A DNA stretch of 64,000 bases from Bacillus sp. MM2020_1 (GTDB lineage Bacteria; Bacillota; Bacilli; Bacillales; Cytobacillaceae): positions 1 through 64,000 of the forward strand of contig JAANMP010000015.1 of the NCBI GenBank assembly GCA_011250595.1, in the 5' to 3' direction. This document shows positions 38,649 to 46,977 of this stretch, piece by piece. How positions within the stretch are numbered: position 1 is the stretch's first letter; each line of letters begins with the position of its first letter. The notes beneath the pieces were generated by a model. The model had not been told where the DNA came from. It worked only from the letters and a program-made list of their open reading frames with translations, and ran no database searches. Both the position numbers and the translations under genes were made by a program.

Positions 38649-40070
38649 CTATCTAATGGTATACAATTTACATTTCTCATAGAAACTAGTTTTCCCAATT
38701 TCCAGTAGTTTAGCAGCTTCCTGCTTATTACCATTTGTCATTTCTAAGGCATTTAGAATTGCTTCTTTTTCGACAAAAGCTACCGTTTCTTTTAGTGAAA
38801 AAATCGGTAATGGCTTTTTTGGAGTCATCTGGAGATTCTGGGGATTAGCTCCCTTAACAAAGTTTGTCTCTGGTTCTCTGTCACGTAAGTATAATGGTAG
38901 GTGGACCACTTCAATCGTTTTCCCATCTAGAACATTGATCGATCGTTCCAGCACATTTTCAAGCTCCCGAACGTTTCCCGGCCATGAATGTTGCATCAGT
39001 CTTTCTTCTACTTCAGCAGACAGCTCGATTCCTTTTCGATAAAATTTCCCTTCCATTTTTTTTAATAAACTCTGTGAAATCAGTGGAATATCTTCTTTTC
39101 GTCTTCTAAGAGGGGGGATTTCTATTTTGATCACATTTAATCGATAGTACAAATCCTGGCGGAAAGTCCCTTCTTCCACCAACTTTTCTAAATCTCGGTG
39201 TGTTGCCGCAATAATTCTGACATCAACCGCAATAGACTTTTGACCGCCGACTCTCTGAACCTCTTTTTCCTGCAAGACCCTTAAAAGTTTACTCTGCATA
39301 GAAAGGGGCATGTCTCCTATTTCATCTAGAAAAAGAGTTCCATTATTAGCAATTTCGAATTGCCCCTTTTTCCCACCTTTTTTTGCTCCTGTAAATGCAC
39401 CGTCATCATATCCAAACAATTCTGATTCTAGTAAATGCTCCGGTATCGATGCACAGTTGATTGCAACAAAAGGCAAGGAGGTCCGCATGCTGCTATGATG
39501 GATTGCATGAGCAAATAATTCCTTTCCTGTACCGGAATCGCCGATTAATAATACAGAGGAGTTGCTCCCAGAAATTCTTTCTGCCAGCTTTTTAGTAGAG
39601 AGGAACGGAGGACTGATTCCTATTAAATCATTGAATTGGTACTTACTTTTCAAATCCTTTTCTACTTTTGTTTTATAATATTTCAATTCTTCTACTAGAC
39701 CCTGTATTTTTGTTTTATACATCCGCCATTCCTCAGGCGAACGAAACATGACTGTTCCTAAGGCTCCTACTATTTCTCCGTCTACCACGAGAGGATACCG
39801 ATTTGCTATCATTTCACTTCCATTTATCGGGTGAAGAGTGGCAAGCTCTTTTTGTCCTGTTTCGGAAACGATGTGCATTCGTGTGTTTTCAATAACATCC
39901 TGTACAGGCCGGTGGAGGGCCTCTTTAACGGTCGTGCCTAAAAACTCGCAATAGGCCTCATTGATATATAGAATCATACCATCATGATCAGTGACGACAA
40001 TTCGTTCTGCTAATAGATTAATAATTTGTTCATGCCATTCATTAGGAATTCCCTCGAATCCTTGGTACAT
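38649..40070 (-). CDS. sigma-54-dependent activator with PAS domain
   Basis: Enhancer-binding protein, 473 residues from the ATG at 40070 (AAAGGTGGG 8 bases before; an upstream GTG overlaps that site). A PAS domain lies at about 15-115 (RIVVTDHDGMILYINEAY), a coiled linker, then AAA+ with Walker A GDSGTGKE, the intact GAFTGA loop, Walker B LFLDEIGD, and a Fis-type helix-turn-helix (NKQEAAKLLEIGKTSFYEK) at the end. It is encoded 130 bases downstream of the 3-hydroxybutyrate dehydrogenase gene, whose operon has a consensus sigma-54 promoter, and is very likely its activator. Confidence 0.92.
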   Translation of the reverse strand: MYQGFEGIPNEWHEQIINLLAERIVVTDHDGMILYINEAYCEFLGTTVKEALHRPVQDVIENTRMHIVSETGQKELATLHPINGSEMIANRYPLVVDGEIVGALGTVMFRSPEEWRMYKTKIQGLVEELKYYKTKVEKDLKSKYQFNDLIGISPPFLSTKKLAERISGSNSSVLLIGDSGTGKELFAHAIHHSSMRTSLPFVAINCASIPEHLLESELFGYDDGAFTGAKKGGKKGQFEIANNGTLFLDEIGDMPLSMQSKLLRVLQEKEVQRVGGQKSIAVDVRIIAATHRDLEKLVEEGTFRQDLYYRLNVIKIEIPPLRRRKEDIPLISQSLLKKMEGKFYRKGIELSAEVEERLMQHSWPGNVRELENVLERSINVLDGKTIEVVHLPLYLRDREPETNFVKGANPQNLQMTPKKPLPIFSLKETVAFVEKEAILNALEMTNGNKQEAAKLLEIGKTSFYEKCKLYTIR

Positions 40071-40159
40071 TCTTTTTCCCACCTTTGTACATTATAAAAT
40101 CATTATATCAAACGAAGACTTAAGTTTGAGCGCCTAGAAGCATTTTGGCAGAATATGAA

Positions 40160-40187
40160 AATCCTATTCGAACAATCGAATAGGATT
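40160..40187 (-). terminator. intrinsic terminator after the dehydrogenase gene
   Basis: Perfect 12-bp stem AATCCTATTCGA / TCGAATAGGATT with a 4-base loop, followed on the minus strand by TTTCATATT, 12 bases after the stop codon. Confidence 0.75.
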
Positions 40188-40199
40188 CACTATTTGACA

Positions 40200-40985
40200 T
40201 TATTGCGCTGTGTAGCCGCCATCTAGAATGACCGCTTGACCTGTTACGCCCCTACCTTTATCACTTGCTAAAAAGACAGCATAATCCGCAATTTCTGTTA
40301 CGGATAATAGCCTTCTTTGTGGAACCAGCGGGAAGAGCACCTCTTCGATTACACTATCTAAGCTGACGTTTCTTGTTTTAGCCAAATCTCCCAATTGGTT
40401 TCTTACAAGCGGTGTATCAACGTAACCAGGACATAAAGCGTTTACAGTGATACCGTCAGCAGCTCCTTCCAAAGCGGCAACCTTTGTCAAACCAATGACA
40501 CCATGTTTTGCACTATTATATGCGGCCTTTCCGGCAAACCCAATCACACCATTAATGGAAGCCATATTGATGACTCTTCCAAAGCCTTGTTTCTTCATGA
40601 TTGGGAATACATTTTTAATCCCGATAAATGGTGCGGTTAACATGATTTTGATTAGTAATTCAAATTTTTCAGTCGGAAACTCCTCAATTGGTGATACATA
40701 CTGCATTCCTGCATTATTGACTAAAATATCAATACTTCCAAACGTTTTATAAGCTAACTGAAGACTATTTGTAAATGCTTGCTCGTCGGTCACATCACAT
40801 GGTGACGATAATGCTTCAACTCCTTGCTCCCTTAATTCAGCGGCCACTTCTTCACTTTTTCCAGCATTTAAATCGGAGATTACCACTTTTGCACCTTCCA
40901 GTGCAAAGGCTTTCGCGATTTCTAATCCAATCCCGCTTGCAGACCCTGTAATAAAGGCTGTTTTTCCTTCTAATAACTTGGTCAT
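40200..40985 (-). CDS. 3-hydroxybutyrate dehydrogenase
   Basis: SDR enzyme that oxidises (R)-3-hydroxybutyrate to acetoacetate with NAD. 261 residues; TGSASGIG (about 13-20), NNAGMQYVSPIEEF, catalytic Ser in NMASINGVIGF, YNSAKHG for Tyr/Lys near 159-163, and the long VRNQLGDLAKTRNVS lid characteristic of this enzyme. GGAGG precedes the ATG. It follows the GntP-family permease by 57 bases in an operon; the same pair occurs in B. subtilis as YxjF and YxjC. Substrate assignment is strong by family and context. Confidence 0.9.
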   Translation of the reverse strand: MTKLLEGKTAFITGSASGIGLEIAKAFALEGAKVVISDLNAGKSEEVAAELREQGVEALSSPCDVTDEQAFTNSLQLAYKTFGSIDILVNNAGMQYVSPIEEFPTEKFELLIKIMLTAPFIGIKNVFPIMKKQGFGRVINMASINGVIGFAGKAAYNSAKHGVIGLTKVAALEGAADGITVNALCPGYVDTPLVRNQLGDLAKTRNVSLDSVIEEVLFPLVPQRRLLSVTEIADYAVFLASDKGRGVTGQAVILDGGYTAQ

Positions 40986-41042
40986 ATGAGAGTCCTCCTT
41001 AATAACTAGATAACTATTCTTCTATATTTACGCGCAATCTCT

Positions 41043-42482
41043 TTAGATAATCCCAAAAAAAGTGTAAAGACCAATAACAAAGAAAACGGCTATTGTTTTA
41101 ATCACTGTTACGGCAAAGATGTCGCGGTACGATTGCTTGTGCGTTAATCCTGTAACCGCGAGCAAGGTAATGACGGCACCGTTATGTGGAAGTGTATCCA
41201 TACCACCGGATGCCATGGCGACAACACGGTGCATAACCTCTGGTGGAATATTAGCCGCAGTAATTGCCTGATTGTATTTATCAGCCATCGCTCCTAAAGC
41301 AATACCCATACCACCAGAGGCAGAACCAGTAATACCCGCTAGTGAACTTGTAGTAACAGCACCGTTTACAAGTGGATTCGTAAAGGTACTAGAAATCCCA
41401 TCACTAATTTTCGTAAATCCTGGAAGTGCGGAAATAATTCCGCCAAAGCCGTATTCGGCACCCGTATTCATCGTTGCAAGCAATGCTCCGGCAATACTGA
41501 GGTTTAGTCCTTCTTTAAAGTTAACTGTCACACGTTTCCAATCAAAAGCAAGTGACGTGATAATCCCCACGACTAAGGCCATTTCAATGGCCCAAATTGC
41601 TGCAACAGTAGGTACATCTACTGTATATGCTTTTAAGCCGATTGCAGAAAAATCAAAACCGTTCGGGTACCATTTTGGTATGTAGGTAATGAACACTTTA
41701 TTTGAAACAGCTACCAGCACAAGCGGTACAAACGCTAAAATTTGCTTTAAAGCAGATTGATGAGTCGTTAAATCTGGAACAGTTACGTCCTTTTGATTTG
41801 ATTCAGCTAAATGCAATGCAGCAGCAGTTTCGGCTCCAAATCCATAATAACCTTCCCCTGCTTTTGCTGCCTTTTTCCTTCTCGTTTCTAGATACAGGAG
41901 TCCTAGGGCTAAGACAAAAATAGCTCCAATAATTCCAAGTATTGGTGCCGCATAAATATCAGTTTTAAAGAATTGAATGGGTATAACATTCTGAATTTGC
42001 GGAGTTCCCGGCAGTGCGTCCATTGTGAACGTGAAGGCACCAAGTGCAATCGTTCCAGGGATTAAGCGTTTAGGGATATCCGCTTCCCTGAACATTTGAG
42101 CAGCAAATGGGTAAATTGCAAAAACAGCTACGAATAAGCTTACACCGCTATATGTTAATATAGCGCCTAATAATACGATGGTTAGCATCGCACGTTTGGC
42201 ACCAAGCAGACGGACAATTGTCTTAGCGATGGATTCTGCAATCCCTGACATTTCAACAACTTTTCCAAAAATGGCTCCTAATAGGAACACTGGGAAGTAT
42301 GATTTAATAAATCCGACCATTTTTTCCATGAAAACACCGGAAAAGAAAGGTAAAACATGGCTTGGGTCAACAAGTACAACAGCTAATAGTGCACAGATCG
42401 GAGCAAATAAGATAACAGAAAATCCTCGGTAGGCAACAAACATTAAGAGCCCAAGTGACAAAAGAATAATAAATAATTGCAT
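41043..42482 (-). CDS. GntP-family permease, probably for 3-hydroxybutyrate
   Basis: Hydrophobic 479-residue carrier with about 12-14 membrane segments. The GntP signature parts are seen: LGAIFGKVVEMSGIAESIA, TMDALPGTPQIQN and AMASGGMDTLPHNGAVITLL. GntP proteins import gluconate or related hydroxy acids. Since the next gene encodes 3-hydroxybutyrate dehydrogenase and the unit mirrors the B. subtilis yxjC/yxjF pair, 3-hydroxybutyrate or a similar short acid is the likely cargo. Read from a sigma-54 promoter about 80 bases upstream. Confidence 0.88.
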   Translation of the reverse strand: MQLFIILLSLGLLMFVAYRGFSVILFAPICALLAVVLVDPSHVLPFFSGVFMEKMVGFIKSYFPVFLLGAIFGKVVEMSGIAESIAKTIVRLLGAKRAMLTIVLLGAILTYSGVSLFVAVFAIYPFAAQMFREADIPKRLIPGTIALGAFTFTMDALPGTPQIQNVIPIQFFKTDIYAAPILGIIGAIFVLALGLLYLETRRKKAAKAGEGYYGFGAETAAALHLAESNQKDVTVPDLTTHQSALKQILAFVPLVLVAVSNKVFITYIPKWYPNGFDFSAIGLKAYTVDVPTVAAIWAIEMALVVGIITSLAFDWKRVTVNFKEGLNLSIAGALLATMNTGAEYGFGGIISALPGFTKISDGISSTFTNPLVNGAVTTSSLAGITGSASGGMGIALGAMADKYNQAITAANIPPEVMHRVVAMASGGMDTLPHNGAVITLLAVTGLTHKQSYRDIFAVTVIKTIAVFFVIGLYTFFGII

Positions 42483-42563
42483 TTAAATCCCCCTTATTAC
42501 TTTTTTATGAGCTTCAGCATCCCCTAGGAAAACGTTTACACTCTGAAGTTCAGTTATTAAAAA

Positions 42564-42580
42564 TGCAAGTTCCGTGCCAA
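42564..42580 (-). promoter_or_regulatory. sigma-54 promoter of the 3-hydroxybutyrate operon
   Basis: Minus-strand TTGGCACGGAACTTGCA (42580-42564) matches the consensus TTGGCACGRNNNTTGCW at every fixed position. It lies about 80 bases before the permease start. Confidence 0.93.
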
Positions 42581-42699
42581 GACTTGCAGTTAAATTCCTA
42601 AAAATCTAAATTTTCTCTATTATCTTACTAGTATTATACTAAATTAATAGTTTATTACTATACGTTACTAAGTATCCCCCTTTATACCTTCTTTAACAA

Positions 42700-42765
42700 T
42701 TCCGTAAATTCGGAAATTTCAGTGCAAACAATTCCGTAAAAACGGAATTTTCCGCTTTTACGGAA
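42700..42765 (-). promoter_or_regulatory. three tandem TTCCG-N6-CGGAA activator sites
   Basis: TTCCGTAAATTCGGAA (42700-42715), TTCCGTAAAAACGGAA (42732-42747) and TTCCGCTTTTACGGAA (42750-42765) share the same arms and 6-base spacing. They lie 120-185 bp upstream of the -24 element, the usual distance for enhancer sites. The likely binder is the activator encoded at 38649-40070. Between them and the promoter (42581-42699) only AT-rich sequence is seen. Confidence 0.75.
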
Positions 42766-42782
42766 TCGATGCTTATCAACTA

Positions 42783-42830
42783 AAAAAAGAAGCATCAAAG
42801 GTTAAAACGCCTCTTTGATACTTCTTTTTT
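42783..42830. terminator. intrinsic terminator
   Basis: GAAGCATCAAAG / CTTTGATACTTC stem with one mismatch, A-run before and T7 after. It serves the SGNH hydrolase gene on the minus strand and could also separate the enhancer region. Confidence 0.75.
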
Positions 42831-42859
42831 TGAAACTGTATATCTTACTAAATCATTGC

Positions 42860-43579
42860 TTAATTCTTACTCTTATCAATATTTTTCCAAAACTCTTTTG
42901 CGATTAGTTGATAGCCTTCTTTACTTAGATGAATGTTTAATGGATTTGGAAGGTAGGTTTGATAATCCTTAGCGATGATTGTATCTGTTTCAACAAAAGT
43001 GTCGCCATTTGCGATGGTTCTTGCTTCAATAATTCCATTAAATGTATCTAACAGTGGTAATAATGCAGCTTGTTGTGCTTGTGGAAGGTATGGAAATGGA
43101 TTATAGTAACCCATCACATACACCTTAACCGTTGGATTTAACTGGTCAATTGCAGCTAAAATGGTTTGTAAATTTACGGCAACCGTTCCTAAAGCAACAT
43201 GGATTCTAGATTGATCCGTTATTGCTGGTAATAAATCATTCGCACCTATATCAATTGTAATAAACTCAGCTTCTTTAATTTTTGTCTGAACATCTGCTCT
43301 AGTAAGAACATCGGTTGCTAAATTCGTTGATTTATACCCAGGAAATCCAAAATTCTTAAAGTCCACGGTATATTGGGATTGTTCAAAGCGGTTTGTAAGG
43401 TAATCAGGATAACCCAAATCAATTCCACCCGTAGGTGTCATCCCTGCTGCTAACGAATCACCTAGTGCTACATAATCTATGACCTTCTTGGCAGGTCCTT
43501 TGGCAAAGGTGGAAATTGGCACAGCAGTGAGTAATGCCCCGACGAGTACTGCACTTGTTAACTTTCGAAAAATCTTCAT
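42860..43579 (-). CDS. secreted SGNH/GDSL-type hydrolase
   Basis: Esterase/lipase-like enzyme, 239 residues, with a Sec signal peptide (lysine-rich start, hydrophobic core, cleavage near STFAKG). Block I is VALGDSLAAG with the nucleophile Ser, block II Gly is in the GFPGYKS region, block III IDIGANDLL holds the oxyanion Asn, and block V NIHLSKEGY holds the catalytic His. The residue two before this His is Asn where many relatives have Asp, so the triad may be weakened or the acid lie elsewhere. Monocistronic. Substrate unknown; acetyl groups on polysaccharide or lipids are possible. Confidence 0.85.
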   Translation of the reverse strand: MKIFRKLTSAVLVGALLTAVPISTFAKGPAKKVIDYVALGDSLAAGMTPTGGIDLGYPDYLTNRFEQSQYTVDFKNFGFPGYKSTNLATDVLTRADVQTKIKEAEFITIDIGANDLLPAITDQSRIHVALGTVAVNLQTILAAIDQLNPTVKVYVMGYYNPFPYLPQAQQAALLPLLDTFNGIIEARTIANGDTFVETDTIIAKDYQTYLPNPLNIHLSKEGYQLIAKEFWKNIDKSKN

Positions 43580-43700
43580 ACACCGTTCACCCCCTTTTGT
43601 TCTTTATTAATACCACTTCAATCTTAACAGAGAACTGTTTTTCTGTAAAACGAATGATTGAACATTTAATAAATTAACTGTATTAAGCAAGATTGAAAAT

Positions 43701-43724
43701 GTCCACGGACGGTGCCTGACACCA
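43701..43724. repeat. dispersed palindromic repeat, half copy
   Basis: GTCCACGGACGGTGCCTGACACCA is the right half of the repeat, lying 13 bases after the stop of the PstS-like gene on the minus strand. Confidence 0.75.
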
Positions 43725-43737
43725 TATTTTTGACATC

Positions 43738-45201
43738 TTATTTTGGACTATATTTGATATAGCCAACTTCTTCCACTAGCTTTTGACCTTGTGGTCCCTG
43801 CATCCATTCGAGGAATGGTTGGATGGTGCTCACTTTTTTGTTGTCCTTCACTGTAATTGCGTAGAGAGAGGCGGTGAATGGGTAGTTACCACTCGCGATG
43901 TTTTCAGGACTAGGTTCAATCCCATTAATGGCAAGCAGTTTAATATCTGAATTGGCCTTCATTCCTGTTGCAAAAAAGCGAAAGGAAAAACCAATCGAGT
44001 TATCGTAGTTTCGGTAGTCCGCTACTTGTTCGATAATCCCTCCCATTCCTTCAGGCACATCTTCTTTTAAGGGCTTCATAATCGGTGTATCGCCCATAAT
44101 TTTCTCCAAAAGTGTTTGGCTTCCTGAATTTTCGGGGCGTTGAAAGGCAATAATTTTTTCATTCTTACCGCCAAGCTTTGACCAGTTTTTTATTTTACCG
44201 GAGTAGATGTCTTTAATCTGGGCTACTGATAAGCTATCAATTTTATTATCCGGATTGACAAAAAAGACAAACGCTTCCTTGCCAATTGGGGTCATGACAA
44301 GCTCTTTTCCTGCCTCTTGTGCCATTTGCTGCTGTTTCTTCGATGGCTCTGCACCGAAATAAATATCGACATCCCCTGTTAAAAGCCGCTCATAGGCATA
44401 AATAGTATTGGTAAAGGTAACGACTTCGCTTACCTCTTGAGAGACTTTTTCAATATTTTCATAGGTTGCATTCGCAAAGGCAGAGTAAACCGGGAATGCA
44501 GCTTCTGCTCCATCTAAAATGGGCATTTCACTTGGGTTTTCGATGGTAAAGGTTGAAGTAGTTTTCAGTTTTGGCAGGATATTATCTGGATTGTTTACAT
44601 CATAAGGAAAGAGGTCCGTACTAGAGTATCCTCCTCCATATTCGAAACCATAAGATGGCAGGACCGTTTGACTCCGGTGCCAATGAACAGCCGCACCCGT
44701 ACCCATCGCAAGGACAAATACCATTACAACAGACAACAGCTGCTTTTTATCAATGGCAGGGAGCCTCCTCCCGTTCAACAAGGCAAAACATAAACCTAAA
44801 ACAAAGGAAAGCTCATAAGCTAACGGTGCCCCAAGAAATAATCTTCCCTCTCCCAAAAGGAGGGCGATAAAATAGATGGGTGCATAGGCAAGATGAAAGA
44901 TACTATAATACAACCAAGCATCTGCTCCGTAAAACCCGCTGCTAATCAGCATAAATACAGCCCACAGTATAGCTGTATAGGCGAGGGGAATAAGGAAAAG
45001 GATCAAATTCTCTGTTAATTTTTCCTGCTTCATTAGTTTCTTGCTAACTAGAAACCCAGCGAGCCCCCCAACGATAATCAGGACGGGCAATGAGACCAAT
45101 AAGATATTATCAAACTCCATTAGTATCGCTAATTCTAAAAATGAGACTCCAAGTGGCACAATTCCAAAATACAATAATATGAACTTAAGTTTTTTCCCCA
45201 T
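43738..45201 (-). CDS. PstS-like phosphate-binding protein fused to an N-terminal membrane domain
   Basis: 487 residues. About residues 1-185 form six hydrophobic segments, ending in VVMVFVLAMGTGAAV; the rest is a type II binding-protein domain of the PstS family, facing outward. Family marks are PILDGAEAAFPVYSAF near 228, ERLLTGDVDIYFGAEPSK, the IKDIYSGKIKNWSKLGGKNEKI block, and QRPENSGSQTLLE, which carries the Arg and Ser-Gly-Ser that bind phosphate in PstS. No PstC/A/B genes are near. The protein could be a membrane-held phosphate scavenger or a sensor. It starts with GGAGCGGGG upstream. Confidence 0.85.
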   Translation of the reverse strand: MGKKLKFILLYFGIVPLGVSFLELAILMEFDNILLVSLPVLIIVGGLAGFLVSKKLMKQEKLTENLILFLIPLAYTAILWAVFMLISSGFYGADAWLYYSIFHLAYAPIYFIALLLGEGRLFLGAPLAYELSFVLGLCFALLNGRRLPAIDKKQLLSVVMVFVLAMGTGAAVHWHRSQTVLPSYGFEYGGGYSSTDLFPYDVNNPDNILPKLKTTSTFTIENPSEMPILDGAEAAFPVYSAFANATYENIEKVSQEVSEVVTFTNTIYAYERLLTGDVDIYFGAEPSKKQQQMAQEAGKELVMTPIGKEAFVFFVNPDNKIDSLSVAQIKDIYSGKIKNWSKLGGKNEKIIAFQRPENSGSQTLLEKIMGDTPIMKPLKEDVPEGMGGIIEQVADYRNYDNSIGFSFRFFATGMKANSDIKLLAINGIEPSPENIASGNYPFTASLYAITVKDNKKVSTIQPFLEWMQGPQGQKLVEEVGYIKYSPK

Positions 45202-45249
45202 ATCCCCGCTCCTTTTTACCTTTGAAGTGATTATTCCGTTATATTGTAT

Positions 45250-45265
45250 AGTGTAATTTTACACT
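45250..45265 (-). promoter_or_regulatory. palindrome before the PstS-like gene
   Basis: AGTGTAATTTTACACT, arms AGTGTAA / TTACACT around TT, about 50 bp before the start codon. On the minus strand a -10-like TACAAT follows at about 45245-45240. Operator of an unknown regulator is likely. Confidence 0.45.
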
Positions 45266-45356
45266 TTTAGCTAACTTTTTACAATAGATTAGTATTAAAT
45301 TCCCAAATTTGTAAGGGGGGAGGATTCTATCAGTTTTTCATGAGGGATCCAATCGT

Positions 45357-45391
45357 AAAAAAGAGACCCTTCCGCATCGCGAAAAAGTCTC
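45357..45391 (-). terminator. intrinsic terminator of the amidohydrolase gene
   Basis: Minus-strand GAGACTTTTTCGC-GAT-GCGGAAGGGTCTC pairs with G-U pairs and is followed by TTTTTTAC, 30 bases after the stop. Confidence 0.75.
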
Positions 45392-45420
45392 CATCACAAC
45401 CTACTTAAATTTAGCTATAA

Positions 45421-46656
45421 CTATTTTGCTAACATCGTTAATACCGTATCCAATAAAACATTTATCCCTTTTTCGCAATCTTCCCATGTTGTTAATTCTT
45501 CTTCACAGTGGCTTTTTCCGTTGATACTAGGTACAAACAGCATCGCCGTCGGAACAAAGCTAGCAATAAACTGTGCATCATGGCCTGCACCGCTAACCAT
45601 TCTTCGATTAGAATAACCGAGTGACTGGGCCGACTTTTCTAGAAGCTGGCAGATTTCCGGCTCGAACCATACGGTGTCCCGCTCCCATAATTTTGTTGTT
45701 TTAACCTCACAGCCTTCATTTAATGAGGTAACATTCGGAAGTGCCTCTATGAAGTTTTTAACCGTTTGGACAATCACCATGTCTTTATGGCGTGCTTCAA
45801 GCGTAAAGACGACCTTATTCGGAATGACCGTGTGGATGCTCGGGTATACATTCATTCTGCCAATCGTGAAGACCAAATCTTCATCTAGAACGCCTAACCG
45901 CATGCGGATTTCGTTAATTAAGTTATTGGTAGCAAACAAAGCATCTTTTCTCATATTCATTGGGGTTGTGCCGGCATGATCGGATTCCCCTGTTACTTCA
46001 ATCTCATAACAGGCCATTCCCACCACACATTCGACGACACCAATCGAGAGGGCCTCTTTTTCAAGAATTGGACCTTGTTCAATGTGAAGCTCCAAAAGGG
46101 CCGAAGCCTCTTTCAATCGATTCTCCACATTCCCTTCGTACCCGCTCGCTTTTAGGGCTTCCCCAAAAGTAACTCCCTCTGAATCTATTTTATTTAGCAT
46201 AGTAGACTTATCAAATTTACCGGATAGCACCCCCGATGCCATCATCGAGGGTTCAAACCTGGCACCTTCTTCATTCGTAAAGTTAACAATCGTAATCGGA
46301 ATTTGCGGTTTGATTTGGTTCTCGACCAACGTTCGAACCACTTCTAAACCTGCGACAACCCCTAAGACGCCATCAAAACGGCCACCTTTTTTCACCGAAT
46401 CTAAATGGGAGCCAATAAGAATTGGCGGCTTGTCTTCAGTACCCGCCAGTGTCGCATACATGCAGCCCATATCATCAACCGTGACCGTCAGTCCTAATTC
46501 CTCACAGCATAAACGGAAGTAATCCCTAACCCGAATATCTTCCATAGAAAAGGACAACCGTGTTACTCCATTGTTCTCTGTCCGGCCAAAGTTTGCAAAT
46601 TGCTCTAATGTCGTTTTCAGCCTTTCCCCATTAATCACTAACTTTTGTCGTTGCAT
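45421..46656 (-). CDS. M20-family amidohydrolase (allantoate / N-carbamoyl-L-amino acid hydrolase type)
   Basis: Zinc amidohydrolase of the HyuC/AllC branch, 411 residues. Metal and active-site motifs: GSHLDSVKKGGRFDG (about 82-96), NFTNEEGARF (about 126-135), LELHIEQG (about 190), the dimerisation-domain SDHAGTTPM, SGAGHDAQF (about 358) and SHCEEE near the end. Members remove carbamoyl or ureido groups from L-amino acids or allantoate. No hydantoinase or allantoin gene is next to it, so the substrate is not fixed. The ribosome site is AAGGGAG. Confidence 0.88.
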   Translation of the reverse strand: MQRQKLVINGERLKTTLEQFANFGRTENNGVTRLSFSMEDIRVRDYFRLCCEELGLTVTVDDMGCMYATLAGTEDKPPILIGSHLDSVKKGGRFDGVLGVVAGLEVVRTLVENQIKPQIPITIVNFTNEEGARFEPSMMASGVLSGKFDKSTMLNKIDSEGVTFGEALKASGYEGNVENRLKEASALLELHIEQGPILEKEALSIGVVECVVGMACYEIEVTGESDHAGTTPMNMRKDALFATNNLINEIRMRLGVLDEDLVFTIGRMNVYPSIHTVIPNKVVFTLEARHKDMVIVQTVKNFIEALPNVTSLNEGCEVKTTKLWERDTVWFEPEICQLLEKSAQSLGYSNRRMVSGAGHDAQFIASFVPTAMLFVPSINGKSHCEEELTTWEDCEKGINVLLDTVLTMLAK

Positions 46657-46900
46657 GATTAAACACTCCCTTTTTTAATATGAGATTATCTGCAATATTC
46701 AGAGGTAAATAAATCTCTCGGAGGTGAAAAACGTAAATTCATTTGCAAAGGCCTTACGAGCCAATTTGTATTTATGTAAATATTCAGTCAACAATTCAAT
46801 TATACACCATGGACAAGACCTGTCATTAGACAAAACAGCAAATCTTACCCTCAAATTGTTTTATCATTTGTATGAATTGAAAACATCGTTAAATAAAAAT
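46657..46900. other. intergenic region, nothing recognised
   Basis: AT-rich stretch upstream of the amidohydrolase gene and downstream of mglC. A plus-strand open frame that starts here runs into the palindromic repeat and is not convincing as a gene. No clear promoter or operator was recognised. Confidence 0.4.
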
Positions 46901-46952
46901 TGGTGTCAGGCACCACTCGTGGACATTTGTCCACGAACGGTGCCTGACACCA
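46901..46952. repeat. dispersed palindromic repeat, full copy 4
   Basis: TGGTGTCAGGCACC ... GGTGCCTGACACCA with inner CGTGGACA-TTTG-TCCACG. On the minus strand it follows the mglC stop by 25 bases and is followed by ATTTTTATTT. Confidence 0.88.
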
Positions 46953-46977
46953 AATTAACAGCAAACTATTAATCTAT

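Noticed and set aside
46724-46972. 82-codon plus-strand frame with GGAGGTG at its start
   Set aside because: It runs into the palindromic repeat, its last third is translated repeat sequence, and the GTG start overlaps the ribosome site. Not called as a gene.
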